Part shown: positions 42,117 through 52,689 of the stretch, in pieces
Position numbering within the stretch: position 1 is the first letter of the stretch
How the letters are laid out: each line of letters opens with the position of its first letter
From: Eledone cirrhosa
Lineage: Eukaryota > Mollusca > Cephalopoda > Octopoda > Eledonidae
DNA: 64,000 bases
Assembly (NCBI GenBank): GCA_964016885.1
Contig: OZ024741.1
Location: forward strand, 31,845,216 to 31,909,215
Direction of reading: 5' to 3'
Translations under genes and position numbers: made by a program
The notes under the pieces: generated by a model
Database searches by the model: none
The model's input: the letters and a program-made list of their open reading frames with translations, nothing else
What the model was told of the DNA's origin: nothing

Positions 42117-44129
42117 TTACAGGGCTTCAGCGGCGCAGAGGTCACATGGTCTTTTATTTCCGTTATACGATCTAGCCGTAGCTAGGATCTCCCAGTGTAA
42201 CTTATATTGGGTGTGGTTGTCTTTTAGACTCCAAATATAAGCTGAAAGTGACGTCATATTCCTTCTTAGAGGGTAACGAAAAGAATGAGTATGCGTGTAA
42301 AGACGATGCTTGAATCTATTGGCGGTTAACCCTATGTAGGCCCTACGGGACGTAGGTGTTACAACCTTACATTTGTAGACAATGTTACTAGAGAGGCATT
42401 TCCCGGATAGGGGGCAATCAACCCGATTCCTACAATTACAGTTAGTACTAACTACAGGGTTGCACGTGTTCCTACGGCTAGGTAGTTTAGCTAAATTTGA
42501 AGCTGTGATGTTATGTGGAAGGTTAGGAGTCGTAGAGTATGAAATTTTAATAGTATTTCTATTAAAAATGTTACTATATTTATGTGTAGGGGGAAAATGC
42601 CTTGTAATAAGGGAAAGAAAGATCTTAGCTAATGGTGTGGCTACCTCCATATTATATGGTGGGTTATACCAACAAATGCGAAGGGATCTATTTCTTCTAG
42701 GTCTATGTTCGTACTCTGTATATGCTACCTTATCGACAAATCCACTTCGAGCAAGAGCTTCATTGTAATAAGTGGAATGGTCGTTGAAAATAGGCTCGTT
42801 GGTGGAAAGACGGGAAAGCCTCAACGAAACGTTTCTTACCAGGTTCTTGGTTATGCTGGCAGGATGGTTGGAATGCTTACTTATGTAATTAAGGGTATCA
42901 TTCGGCTTTCTATACGGGTAATACAACCCATTCAGTAAATTGAGGGTAACGTCAAGGTAATTAACGACCGAGAGATTGGCCTCAACCTGTATAGAGAGAT
43001 TGAAGCCTTTAAAGAAGGCTGTGAGTTCTTTTCTGAACCTGTCGCAAGCACGAGGTCCGCACTTAGTCATGGTCAAAAGACCATCGTCACCGTACAAACC
43101 ACCGCCCGCGTTGGGGAATTCGTCCTTGATAGAGAAAAGAAGGAAAAGGTCGATGAGATCAGTAACCTCCGCAGAATGACTGGCGCCCATACTCACGTCG
43201 AATGGGGTAATATTAGATTTTGTTATCCAAATAGAGTCGTCGAAATTAATCACCGACTTTCGGGCATTGAGGATGACATCAACTTCGAAATCCTTAACCA
43301 CTGTGAGTGTTTTAGCGAAATTAATAGCTCTAAGGAAAAGTGGTAAAGTGATGGAGGAGTAGTAATTGTTGATGTCGAATTGGATAAAACGGCAATGTTC
43401 CTTGTTACATATGCCGTTGAACCAATCAATCACCGCGAAAGAATTGTTCCACAGTGCAAGAGGGGCCAAACTTCTAATTTCAGGTATAATTCTATCAAGA
43501 ATCGTTTTACTAAGTCTACCTAAATCGGACTTCGTAGGGCTAATAAGCCGAATAGAGGGGTTGTTCGAAAAATTGGATTTGTGATCCTTCAGGGTAAAGT
43601 GGGGAGAAATAGGATCCAGAGGTTCGGTCCGGTCCAGGATGTTGAGATCAGATGTGATTTTAAACCCAGCATCGTTGATTTCATTGATGACGCACCGATT
43701 AGTTTTACGGTAATCCATAGTTACAGCATTATGTAGTAGTTGATGGTAAGTACTGCGCTTTACTTGATATAGGTTGACAGTTTTGTCGGAATGGACGTGC
43801 ACGGCATTAGAATCCTTCATAAAATGAATTCTATTCTTCAGGTCTTGCTGGAAGGAATTGCTTCTATTCCAAAACTTGATACTCCGAATGAGTTCCAAGA
43901 CATCATTTTCGAAGGGTAGCACTGCTGGGTTACACGGGGGGTTATTATAGGTTTTAAATCCAAATTTATCCTGTTTGTTGTCTGCTTTTCGCGGGTTATC
44001 GAAATAAAAGGCACGCCAACGTAACCTTTTAATAAACGCGTCTGTTTTCTGTATCAGGAGTTTTAGGTATGTTTTCCTGCTTGGTACGGGTATGTTCTTT
44101 GTAGAAATATTCAGATGTTGTTTCTGCAT
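42117..44129 (-). CDS. Penelope-like RT with C-terminal GIY-YIG endonuclease (670 aa)
   Basis: One uninterrupted frame. The N-terminal ~180 aa is basic and of unknown fold. RT motifs: LKDHKSN and IRLISPTKSDLGRLSKTILD (fingers, ~180-212), FIQFDINNYYSSI (motif A Asp at 252), FDVSMGASHSAEVTDL (~310-325), GGGLYGDDGLL (catalytic YGDD at 346-349) and VVNYLDVTLNL. The C-terminal part has WYNPPYN, NCNCRNRVDCPLSGKC (Cys-rich), NIVYKCKV and YIGLTANRFKHRL, the two signature halves of a GIY-YIG nuclease (~580-605), and a CDLC motif near the end. RT plus GIY-YIG is diagnostic of Penelope-like elements; the YGDD and Cys-rich section set it apart from the Penelope-clade copy at 8-9.5 kb. Catalytic residues look intact. 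The start is the first ATG of the frame; the true N-terminus may lie upstream. Confidence 0.85.
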   Translation of the reverse strand: MQKQHLNISTKNIPVPSRKTYLKLLIQKTDAFIKRLRWRAFYFDNPRKADNKQDKFGFKTYNNPPCNPAVLPFENDVLELIRSIKFWNRSNSFQQDLKNRIHFMKDSNAVHVHSDKTVNLYQVKRSTYHQLLHNAVTMDYRKTNRCVINEINDAGFKITSDLNILDRTEPLDPISPHFTLKDHKSNFSNNPSIRLISPTKSDLGRLSKTILDRIIPEIRSLAPLALWNNSFAVIDWFNGICNKEHCRFIQFDINNYYSSITLPLFLRAINFAKTLTVVKDFEVDVILNARKSVINFDDSIWITKSNITPFDVSMGASHSAEVTDLIDLFLLFSIKDEFPNAGGGLYGDDGLLTMTKCGPRACDRFRKELTAFFKGFNLSIQVEANLSVVNYLDVTLNLLNGLYYPYRKPNDTLNYISKHSNHPASITKNLVRNVSLRLSRLSTNEPIFNDHSTYYNEALARSGFVDKVAYTEYEHRPRRNRSLRICWYNPPYNMEVATPLAKIFLSLITRHFPPTHKYSNIFNRNTIKISYSTTPNLPHNITASNLAKLPSRRNTCNPVVSTNCNCRNRVDCPLSGKCLSSNIVYKCKVVTPTSRRAYIGLTANRFKHRLYTHTHSFRYPLRRNMTSLSAYIWSLKDNHTQYKLHWEILATARSYNGNKRPCDLCAAEAL

Positions 44130-44254
44130 GATGAATATAAGTCAGTAGAGTGCTCAATCTTTGGATTTTAGTCTTGAAATTTATTATTATTACTATAAAT
44201 ATATATATATATATATTGAAAGGATAACAAGGACGATTGATTACTCCTTCATTG

Positions 44255-44305
44255 AATTTATTGTTAGGTGACGCGCGTTTCGCCACTGATCAGCTCAAGG
44301 TTCGA
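44255..44305 (-). pseudogene. Hammerhead-like remnant upstream of PLE ORF
   Basis: On the minus strand CUGAUCA, GUGGC, GAAA, CGCGCGU and a GUC cleavage-like triplet occur in hammerhead order about 140 nt before the PLE ORF, where PLE ribozymes are usually found. G8 is C and stem I is not evident, so it is at best decayed. Confidence 0.4.
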
Positions 44306-44462
44306 TCTGTATCGATCCTGCCCGACTCAATAAACGGCGGCTCGACGGACCCTTTAAAATGCTATAAGAAAATGAAATACATGCTATGTGGTAAACCCAG
44401 AATTTCAAGAGTTTGACAATATGAGTTGTTTTGATTGGTGGGAAGGATCAAAGGGGTGTACT

Positions 44463-44745
44463 GGCCTGTAGTGTATGTGGGGGTGGATGTGATGATAAGA
44501 TGTTGGTGACGGTCGCTGGCTGCGATGGGCTGTGGTGTGGTGGTGCCGGGATGGATTTGGCCTGTAGTGTATGTGGGGGGAGGATGTGATGATGAGCTTT
44601 TGGTGACGGTCACTGGGTGTTATGGGCTGTAGTGTGGTGGTGGCGGGTTGGCCTTGGCCTGTAATGTATGTGGAGGTGGATGTGATGATAAGATGGTGGT
44701 TATGGTCGCTTACTGGAATGGACTGTGGTGTGAGGTTAGAGGGTT
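44463..44745 (+). repeat. 96-bp tandem repeat, about three copies
   Basis: GGCCTGTA-TGTATGTGG starts at 44463, 44559 and 44655, spacing 96 each. The copies share GGATGTGATGAT and GACGGTC/ATGGTCGC-like blocks. G/T-rich on the plus strand. Confidence 0.88.
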
Positions 44746-44894
44746 GTCGGTAGATCGGCTGTCGCGTGTGGGGAGTGGTTGTGGTGTTGTTATTTATGGT
44801 AGTGGCGTTTGTGGTGGTGTGGTGGATGGGTTGGTGGTATCGAGTCCTTGGGGAGATACATACCTAAACACTCTTAGTCTGACAAAAACGTTGT

Positions 44895-45410
44895 ATATAT
44901 ATATACATATATGTATACATGCGCATATATACTGATTATATATACACACGAATACACCTACATACACACACACATACCCAAGTCCACACATATCCACACG
45001 CACATATATATCCATATGCGTATATAAACACATGTATGTGCATGCGCGCGTGTGGATATATATATAGGGAGAGTGGGGGAGTATCTCTGGGGGTGGCGTA
45101 GGACAAAGATGAGGGAAGGTGAGAGCCAATGGAGATGGTGTTATACATATAGACATACACATACCTACACACATACACACATACGGATATGCGCACATAC
45201 ACGTACATACACGTATACATAAACATACACACACACACGTATACACACACATACACACACACACACACGTATACCCACACATACACATACACATACACAC
45301 ACACATACATGTATATATACACATACATATATATATATACATATATATATGCATACACGCCCGCATATGTATACGCACGTATATGTAAAAAATACTTACA
45401 TACAGACACA
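44895..45410. repeat. (CATA)n/(CA)n-rich region
   Basis: About 500 bases dominated by CA and CATA repeats, interrupted near 45055-45145 by a G-rich unique stretch. Open frames encode only Tyr/His/Thr or Cys/Val/Tyr repeats. Confidence 0.88.
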
Positions 45411-45455
45411 CACACTTGCGTTGGTTCGACTTGTGTCTGGTGGTGGAGTTGTGAG

Positions 45456-46060
45456 CGACAAAAATATACAGGATCGAATAGTACGGTGGGTTACAGGTTA
45501 AAAGGGGACACAGGGAACGCGGGGGAAAAGAGTTTATGGACGTATAGCGATGTGTGTTGTGGTCATGGTGGTGGTGGTGGTGCTGGGGTGATATGTTCGA
45601 CAAAATGATTACATGATCAGAAGTTACGGTGGGTTACAGGGTAAGGCAGACGGGGGGCGGCTATAACACAGTCGATCTGGGAGTGAGGGATGATATGTGT
45701 TGATGATGTTAATGATGTTAATGATTGTTGAAGTATGTGGATGTATTTAGTGGTGGCGGTGGTTGTGTGTGCGACAGTACATTTACAGGGTCGAATTTAG
45801 CGTCGGGTTGTAGGTTAGGGTTGACAGAGGGAACATGGGAGGATAAGGTTGCGGGTGTGGATGGTAGACATATGACGATGTGTGGTGGTGGTGGCGATGT
45901 TGTGATATGATCGACATTGCATTTACAGGATCAGATGTTACTATGGTTTGCAAGGTAAAACCTGTCAGAGAGGACAGATAGAACACAATGTTGCAAGGAT
46001 GAGGGGTGTATAACGATGTGATTTTTGGTGGGGGTGATGTATGCGGCATGATATACGAAA
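45456..46060 (+). repeat. Degenerate VNTR, four units alternating 141 and 172 bp
   Basis: CGACA(N)8-12TTACAGGATCRRA followed by ACGGTGGGTTACAGGTTA-like sequence starts at 45456, 45598, 45772 and 45912. Spacing is about 142, 174 and 140. Units also share GACAGAGGGAACA and CGATGTG-TGGTGGTGG blocks. Confidence 0.8.
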
Positions 46061-46169
46061 TACGGGCTTACAAATGGTTAGATGCAATACAATAAAATAA
46101 ATTCAATAAATAAATTCGCTGAGATGGGCGATGGTGAGACGGGGCAGAGCTGGTTATTATTATGCTGGG

Positions 46170-46465
46170 TCATGTTTAGTGCGCGGTCCTCCCCCGAATG
46201 TTTCTGCGGAAAATGTGTTCAGCCTGGTGTGTTTGCAATTGACAATTATGACCGACCTATAGTTTATGGCAGATTTTAATTTAATTATTTCTGCCGCCTC
46301 AGCCAGGCATAATCTGCAGTGGATTCTGTCACTTGGGACTTGTACCACGCGTCTTTTCACTGACCACGAGATCTGGGGTTCGATATTCCTGTCCTTGAGG
46401 TCCCATATCAAATCGGCCAGTCTGGTTTGGGATCATTTCAGCCTATGTTTAAAGGAGCTTCTGTG
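46170..46465 (-). pseudogene. Solo PLE 3' end (GIY-YIG C-terminal fragment)
   Basis: The minus strand reads SFKHRLK, then LIWDLKDRNIEPQISWSV, CRLCLAEAAEIIKLKS and NYRSVIIVNCKH. The order and motifs match the C-terminus of the 42117-44129 protein (FKHRL, YIWSLKDN, CDLCAAEAL). Upstream RT is absent: this is a separate, truncated copy of a related PLE, with a stop after FKHRLK. Confidence 0.8.
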
Positions 46466-46479
46466 GTTATACATATGGT

Positions 46480-46512
<33 letters not shown>

Positions 46513-46654
46513 TAGGTATAGGATTATCCTAGATGCAGTAATGGTTAATTACTACACTGGATAGAGTTGACGTACGGTGAGAGGTTACTCAACGAGTTAT
46601 GGAAGAATTGTTGAAGAAACTTAGTCCCTGATCCTTCTGTATTCCGGAGTGTAG

Positions 46655-47455
46655 ATAAAGAATGAATAATAATAACAGGTAGACATAATAAAAAGGTAAT
46701 TTATTCTGTGTGCTTACAAATGTTTCCACTGTGGTTATACAGCCTAGTTATGCTATGTGCAAAGTTATAACTATTTGCAAAACTCAATTATCAAATGCTT
46801 CGACCACTGTATCATCAGAGCAGAATGGTTAAAATGTACAATGTAAATACCCTTAAGTCCCCTAAGTGAGGTTATTGGGGAATATAGAGTAGAAAAGGAA
46901 GAGAGAAAAGAAGGGGAGAGGAAGAGAGAGAGAAAGATATGCAGTGGTTGGAAAAATGTGAGAGAGTGGTTTGTAGATATCTTAATCAAAATGTTGTAGT
47001 AGGGGTTTTATTATACTGGTTACTCTTAAAGCGACCACCTTAAGCGGTACGTTGATAGTCAAGGTTGGAATTATTTATTGCCCCAGAGGGCAGGTTCATA
47101 GATGTAAAGAGGGAGGGAGGTAGGCCTAGGGCGAGAGATAGAGAGTGGAATGGATAGAGAGGGAGAGATAGAGAGGGGACAGACGAAAGCTATGGGGTGG
47201 GTGAAAATTGGGTTCATAGTAGTAATCTACGAATTGCACTAAGTTCCCATTTATAGTGATAAGCAGGGTATTGTCTTGTAGTGTGGGGGGAGAGAAAGTG
47301 GTTAGCTAGAAAGCAATGTTATAGTTACGGGTTCGAATGTTAAGTTATTTTATAGTGAGAGAATTTAGCTTTCAGTTTGTGGTTGCAGTATAATGATCGT
47401 TCGATTCTATCATTTAGTAATTTATTTTTGGATTTTAAGATGTAAAAGAGTTCAA
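46655..47455 (-). repeat. Left 801-bp inverted terminal repeat of second PLE
   Basis: Reverse complement of 49267-50067, with scattered substitutions, over its whole length. It includes the last ~45 codons of the PLE ORF and its 3' UTR, and a hammerhead-like motif at 46790-46820. Confidence 0.9.
46790..46820 (-). pseudogene. Hammerhead-like motif in PLE inverted repeat
   Basis: Minus strand CUGAUGA, a short AC/GU stem II, GAAG and CAUUUGAUA. A15.1 is G and the NUH triplet is not canonical. The mirrored copy in the right repeat (CUGAUGA at 49904-49910, plus strand) has the same changes, so the motif predates the inversion. Confidence 0.45.
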
Positions 47456-49290
47456 GGTTACATAACCTACAGTACTTCAATCCATTCCGATATGCACTTG
47501 CGCTGGAAAATATATCCCATTTCAAGGTGAACTGTTGGTTGCGTTCACGGAGTTGTCAGGTCTTTTTGGCGAGCATGGTCACAAAACGGTGATCAGGATG
47601 TTTAATTGAGAATCGATGACGGTACCAGCGAGATTTAAACGAGGTAGTGGTAGATCCGATGTAATACCATTTCTGGTCGTTCGATTCAACCGTGCATTGG
47701 GAAACAATGTTGGACTTTAGGCATTTATCCCTTAATGGACATCTTTCAGGTAGGTGGCAGTTGCAGTTTTTGTTGTGGGTAGCGGTCTACCATGGATAGG
47801 TTGTGATAGCAGTACAGGTGGGTTGTGTAATACCCGTCTCCCATTTAGTGGTTGGGAGGCCGATATTACGTTATACTCATCTGTTATTAAAATATTTTGT
47901 TTTGTAGTGTTGTTTAATTGCTTTAAGTTAAGTTTTTTTTATGTATGCTTCAAGGTTTGGTGCCGTGGAGTATGATAGTCTAATAGTTTTAGAGTTCAGA
48001 ATTTTACTGTATTTATGGGAACTAGGGAAATGCTTGTTGATTAACTTAAAGAATGAAAGAGATAGTTTTGTACTAATCGAAGCATTAAAAATAGGATTAT
48101 ACCAGATATGCTTTCAACAACGTGATTTATTTGGTGATGATTTTCTATTATCAGAATGTCTGGTGGTACTACGTGTGTGCGCTTGTATTTCAGTACCCCG
48201 GTTACGCATTCCTTGATTTCGTGTAGAGCTATGTGTGTTATGGAGATTCTTATCAATGTATTCTATTGTATCCCGGTGGTCGGCATTCCTTAATGCATTA
48301 TTATAGTATTCAGCGTGTTCACTAAAAATCTCAGAGTCAGAAGATAGGCGAGAGATTCTAAGAGAAATACTACGGGGAACCGATTTGATCATGGAAAGTG
48401 GGTGGTTTGAGTTAAAATTGATATAAGTAAGGTTCTCATTTATCTTGTGGAAGGGTCGTATCAGTCCGGTATTTAAATTAAGAGTTACGTCTAGAAAATT
48501 TACTACTTTAAGATTGTATTCGTACGTTATTTTTAGACCCAGTTCACTAAAAGATTTTCTAATATTTTTCCGTAGCCTTTTAAGATTTTGGTTATTTAAG
48601 TTATTAACTAATAAGAGCCCGTCATTTCTGTATATTCCCCCCTGTAGATTACTAAATTTACTATGTAGTATGTAGGCTATGTAAATTCCCGCAAGATCCG
48701 TGACCTCCGCTGAGTCGTTGGAACCCATGGTAATGTCGAAGTTTGTGGGTCTGTCCTTACGTTCCCAGTAGCAGTTATCAAACTTGATAATAGTTTTTCT
48801 AGCCTCGAGAATAATATTAATCTCGTCCTCCGTTAGGTCGCAATTGACTTTAGCAAATGATAGGGCCTTACGTAAAGTGCCGGGTGAGATTGAAGAGTAG
48901 TATTCGTCTATGTCAAATTGTATAAACTTAGATTTATTCTTGTTCTTAACGTTATTAAACCAGCGAATTGCTTCGCTAGTGTTGCTCCATAGTTTAATTT
49001 GAATTATCTTTTTCACTTGAGTTATTACTCTGTCAAGTATATGTTTGCTAATTTTTCCTATGTCTGATTTAGAAGGGCATATAAGTCTAATCTTAGGGTT
49101 AGAGTCAACATTTACCTTATGGTCCTTCAGGTTAAAGGTGGGGGTTGCGGGTATAATCGGCTCGGTTCTATCGTTTATCTTGAGATTCTTCACCACTTTG
49201 TATGCCTCCTTGTTAATATTTGCTAGCGTAGTTTCACTTGTTTTCCTATATTTTTTGTGTAGTTCATTGAACTCTTTTACATCTTAAAAT
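47340..49290 (-). pseudogene. Second PLE: RT plus GIY-YIG, catalytic and frame defects
   Basis: The main frame 49196-48114 (360 aa) matches the 670-aa PLE protein from FNLKDHKVN and IRLICPSKSDIGKISKHILDR through FIQFDIDEYYSSI, FDITMGSNDSAEVTDL and VVNFLDVTLNL. The catalytic YGDD is replaced by YRND, removing a metal-binding Asp. Later frames continue with WFNPPYN, SYSTAPNL, NCNCHLPERCPLRDKC, NIVSQC...YYIGSTTTSFKSRW (GIY-YIG) and a C-terminal LYCNHKLKAKFSHYKIT ending near 47343. The N-terminus is cut off at about 49267, exactly where the right inverted repeat begins. Frameshifts and stops near 48115, 47930 and 47565 confirm it is dead. Confidence 0.87.
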
Positions 49291-50067
49291 CCAAAAATAA
49301 ATTATTTAATGATAGAATCGAACGATCATTATACTGCAACCACAAACTGAAAGCTAAATTCTCTCACTATAAAATAACTTAACATTCGAACCCGTAACTA
49401 TAACATTGCTTTCTAGCTAACCACTTTCTCTCCCCCCACACTACAAGACAATACCCTGCTTATCACTATAAATGGGAACTTAGTGCAATTCGTAGATTAC
49501 TACTATGAATCCAATGTTCACCCACCCCATAGCTTTCGTCTGTCCCCTCTCTATCTCTCCCTCTCTATCCATTCCACTCTCTATCTCTCGCCCTAGGCCT
49601 ACCTTCCTCCCTCTCCACATCTATGAACCTGCTCTCTGGGGCAATAAATAATTCCAACCTTGACTATCAACGTACCGCTTAAGGTGGTCGCTTTGAGAGC
49701 AACCAGTAAAATAAAACCCCTACTACAACATTTTGATTAAGATATCTACAAACCACTCTCTCACATTTCTCCATCCCCTGCATATCTTTCTCTCTCTCTT
49801 CCTCTCCCCTTCTTTTCTCTCTTCCTTTTCTAATCTATCTTCCCCAATAACCTCACTTAAGGGACTTAAGGGTATTTACATTGTACATTTTAACCATTCT
49901 GCTCTGATGATACAGTGGTCGAAGCATTTGATAATTGAGTTTTGCAAATAGTTATAACTTTGCACATATCATAACTAGGCTGTATAACCACCGTGGAAAC
50001 ATTTGTAAGCACACAGAATAAATTACCTTTTTATGATGTCTATCTGTTATTATTATTCATTCTTTAT
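49267..50067 (+). repeat. Right 801-bp inverted terminal repeat of second PLE
   Basis: Mirror of 46655-47455; read on the plus strand it repeats the last PLE codons (FSHYKIT-equivalent near 49370) and 3' UTR. It joins the truncated RT head-to-head. The outer end is next to (TA)n. Confidence 0.9.
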
Positions 50068-50085
50068 ATATTATATATATATGTC

Positions 50086-50250
50086 AAAGTCCTTTATTGA
50101 TCATGCTGTGATACATATTTCAATGATGACAGTGGCCACACGATTCTGTGCCATGACATCATCAGACAGCTTCTTATATAATAAGGTTACGTTCCCAATT
50201 AGGATACATTGAAATATGTATCACAGCATTATCAATAAAGGACTTTAACA
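50086..50250. repeat. Hammerhead foldback, ~38-bp arms
   Basis: 50088-50125 is the reverse complement of 50207-50244 (CATTGAAATATGTATCACAGC...). The left arm and loop hold a hammerhead on the minus strand; the right arm repeats only its 3' half. Confidence 0.82.
50105..50170 (-). ncRNA. Hammerhead ribozyme (type I, UC cleavage site)
   Basis: Minus strand: GCUGU, CUGAUGA, a long imperfect stem II opening UGUCAUGGCA and closing ACUGUCAUCAUU, GAAA, stem III AU/AU with loop AUGU, cleavage triplet AUC, then ACAGC, which pairs perfectly (5 bp) with GCUGU. Core bases are all intact. Stem II shows the same C-C mismatch at its fourth pair as the 14.7, 19.2 and 40.5 kb ribozymes. Confidence 0.75.
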
Positions 50251-50370
50251 TCTGAAACTACTTCGTATTTTTTCATTCTAAATATACTCCGTTTTCCTAT
50301 GTGGAAAAAATACGCCTAGTGCTTGAATTGAATTGCATCAATGTTTACCGTTAGTATATATATATATAAT

Positions 50371-50530
50371 AAATTATTTAACCTGATAGTGGGGTTAAGA
50401 ACCCTCGGAGAAATGGTAAAAGATGAGTATTGACGTACAAAGATGAATATTGACGTACATGTATGTCAATACTCATCTTTTTCCATTTCTCCGAGGGTTC
50501 TTAACCCCACTATCAGGCTAAATAATTTCT
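50371..50530. repeat. Foldback, ~66-bp arms
   Basis: AAATTATTTAACCTGATAGTGGGG...GATGAGTATTGAC (50371-50436) mirrors 50463-50530. The loop duplicates AAAGATGAATATTGACGTACA. Confidence 0.88.
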
Positions 50531-50904
50531 TTAATTTCTTTAGTCAAAATACGGCGATAGCTTACAATTATAATAATTTAAAACCCGCTCGCTGTTTCGA
50601 AAAATATTCTTACATATATATTTAAGTTTCTACGTAGGTTTTTATTTATAAATAATATACCCGTGGGTGCTCCAGAAATTCTGCTCTGCAGGAAGAGTTA
50701 CAGCTACGTCTGCAAATTGAGGATACGATTCTTCTTTTTACAAACAGTTTCATCGGCTTTAAAAAGGGTCTGGGCCGCAACTATTCAAACATTGACTAAG
50801 AAAAATAAGATGTAGAACAATGAGATAAAGTTGATATTAAATTAATGCGAATAACAGTCTTGCTGTTTTTAAGCATTTTATTGGCATCATCAGAAATAAA
50901 AAAA

Positions 50905-50949
50905 ATCTAGTGATGATGATAATGATGATGATGATGATGATGATGGTGG

Positions 50950-51017
<68 letters not shown>

Positions 51018-51024
51018 GTGATGG

Positions 51025-51056
<32 letters not shown>

Positions 51057-51572
51057 ATGATGATGATTATGGTGGTGGTGGTGGTGATGATGATGGTGGT
51101 GGTGATAACAACAGTAGCAACAACTATGACAAGGACGATGAAAATATTGATGCACATGATGATGACGATGTTGATGATGATGATGATGATGTTGATGATG
51201 AAGATGAAGATGATGATGATGAAGATGATGATGATGTGATAATGATGACGATGACGATGATGATGATGATGTTGATGATGAAGATGAAGATGATGATGAT
51301 GAAGATGATGATGATGTGATAATGATGACGATGACGATGATGATGATGATGATGATGATGAAAATGATGATGATGATGATGTGATAATGATGATGATGAT
51401 GATGATGATGTGATGATGATGGTGATGATGATGATGATGTGATAATGATGATGATGATGATGATGATGTGATGATGGTGATGATGATGATGATGTGATGA
51501 TGATGGTGATGATGATGATGATGTGATAATGATGATGATGATGATGATGATGTGATGATGGTGATGATGATG
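50905..51572. repeat. (ATG)n microsatellite array
   Basis: About 670 bases of ATG/GTG trinucleotide repeat, with a near-exact internal duplication (51160-51240 against 51243-51323) and a later recurring GATGATGTGATAATG module. Frames encode poly-Met, poly-Asp or poly-His and are not genes. Confidence 0.95.
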
Positions 51573-51659
51573 ATCCTTTTGATAATTGTCAATAACAATT
51601 CCTATTATTATAGCCCGCGCTTTAAATTCATACATGTACAGACAAAAATATATCAGTGT

Positions 51660-52145
51660 TTTCTATAGGGGGAGGAGGGGGAGGAGCAGAAGGAGGGAAA
51701 GGGGTGGAGAATGACGGGGAGGGAGAGAAGGGGGCGGAGGAGGAGAAGGAATTGGAGAGCTGTGAAGAGAAGATGGAGAAGGAGAAAGAGTAGGATGAAG
51801 AGGAGGGGGGGGGATGAAAAGAGGAGGGAAATAGAAGAAAGAGAAGAAGGAGATGGATGAGGAGGGAGAGAAGCAGGCGGAGGAGGAGAAGGAATTGGAG
51901 AGCTGTGAAGAGAAGAAGGTGGAGAAGAAGAAAGAGTAGGCTGAAGAGGAGCGGTGGGGGGGGGTGAGGAGAGTAGGGAAATAGAAGTAAGAGAAGAAGG
52001 AGAAGGATGAGGAGGGAGAGAAGGAGGCGGAGGAGGAGAGGGAATTGGAGAGCTGTGAAGAGAAGAAGGTGGAGAAGGAGTAAGAGTAGGCTAAAAAGGA
52101 GGTGGGAGAGGATGAAGATGAGGAGAGTAGGGAAATAGAAGAAAG
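51660..52145. repeat. Purine-rich minisatellite, ~145-bp unit x3
   Basis: GGAATTGGAGAGCTGTGAAG occurs at about 51748, 51891 and 52041, each followed by a similar A/G-only stretch. Almost free of pyrimidines on the plus strand for 480 bases. Confidence 0.9.
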
Positions 52146-52359
52146 AGAAGAAGAAAAACAACAACAATAGTAACAACAATGGCAACAGCAACAACAACAA
52201 CAAAGACAAGAAACAAACAACAAAAACTGCAACAGAAAAAACAAAACAACTATCTGTAATAAAACAATAGAAAGTACAAGAGGAGAAATGATGGAGTATA
52301 ACTATTTTTATAACAGACAAATGCCACGGATTCCACAAATAGAATTCAAAACACATCGA

Positions 52360-52427
52360 ATACTCATCATCATCATCATCATCGTCGTCGTCATTATCAT
52401 CCATATTCTGCTCCTCCTCCTCCTCCC

Positions 52428-52478
<51 letters not shown>

Positions 52479-52560
52479 TATCGTCGTCATTATCATCACC
52501 ATCATCATCACCATCACCATCACCATCATCATCATCATCATAATTATCATCATCAACATC
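52360..52560. repeat. (ATC)n microsatellite
   Basis: About 200 bases of ATC repeats with a (TCC)n insert near 52410. Confidence 0.95.
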
Positions 52561-52689
52561 AGTATTTTAGTAAGTTTAAACAGAATAACAAGTATAACAA
52601 TACAAACGTATATATATATATTATATATATATATACATATATTTCTTCCTAATGAAAGGCCACATATAATACAGAAACATTGATAATAC

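Noticed and set aside
44794..45603. 269-codon minus-strand frame
   Set aside because: Tyr/Cys/Val/Met repeats from CATA/CA repeats joined to VNTR sequence; no recognisable domain.
50875..50915. CTGATGA on the minus strand near 50885-50892
   Set aside because: No GAAA, stem II or stem I partner follows; not a hammerhead.
50837..51635. Long Ile/Ser/His-rich and Met-rich frames
   Set aside because: Direct products of the (ATG)n array on both strands.
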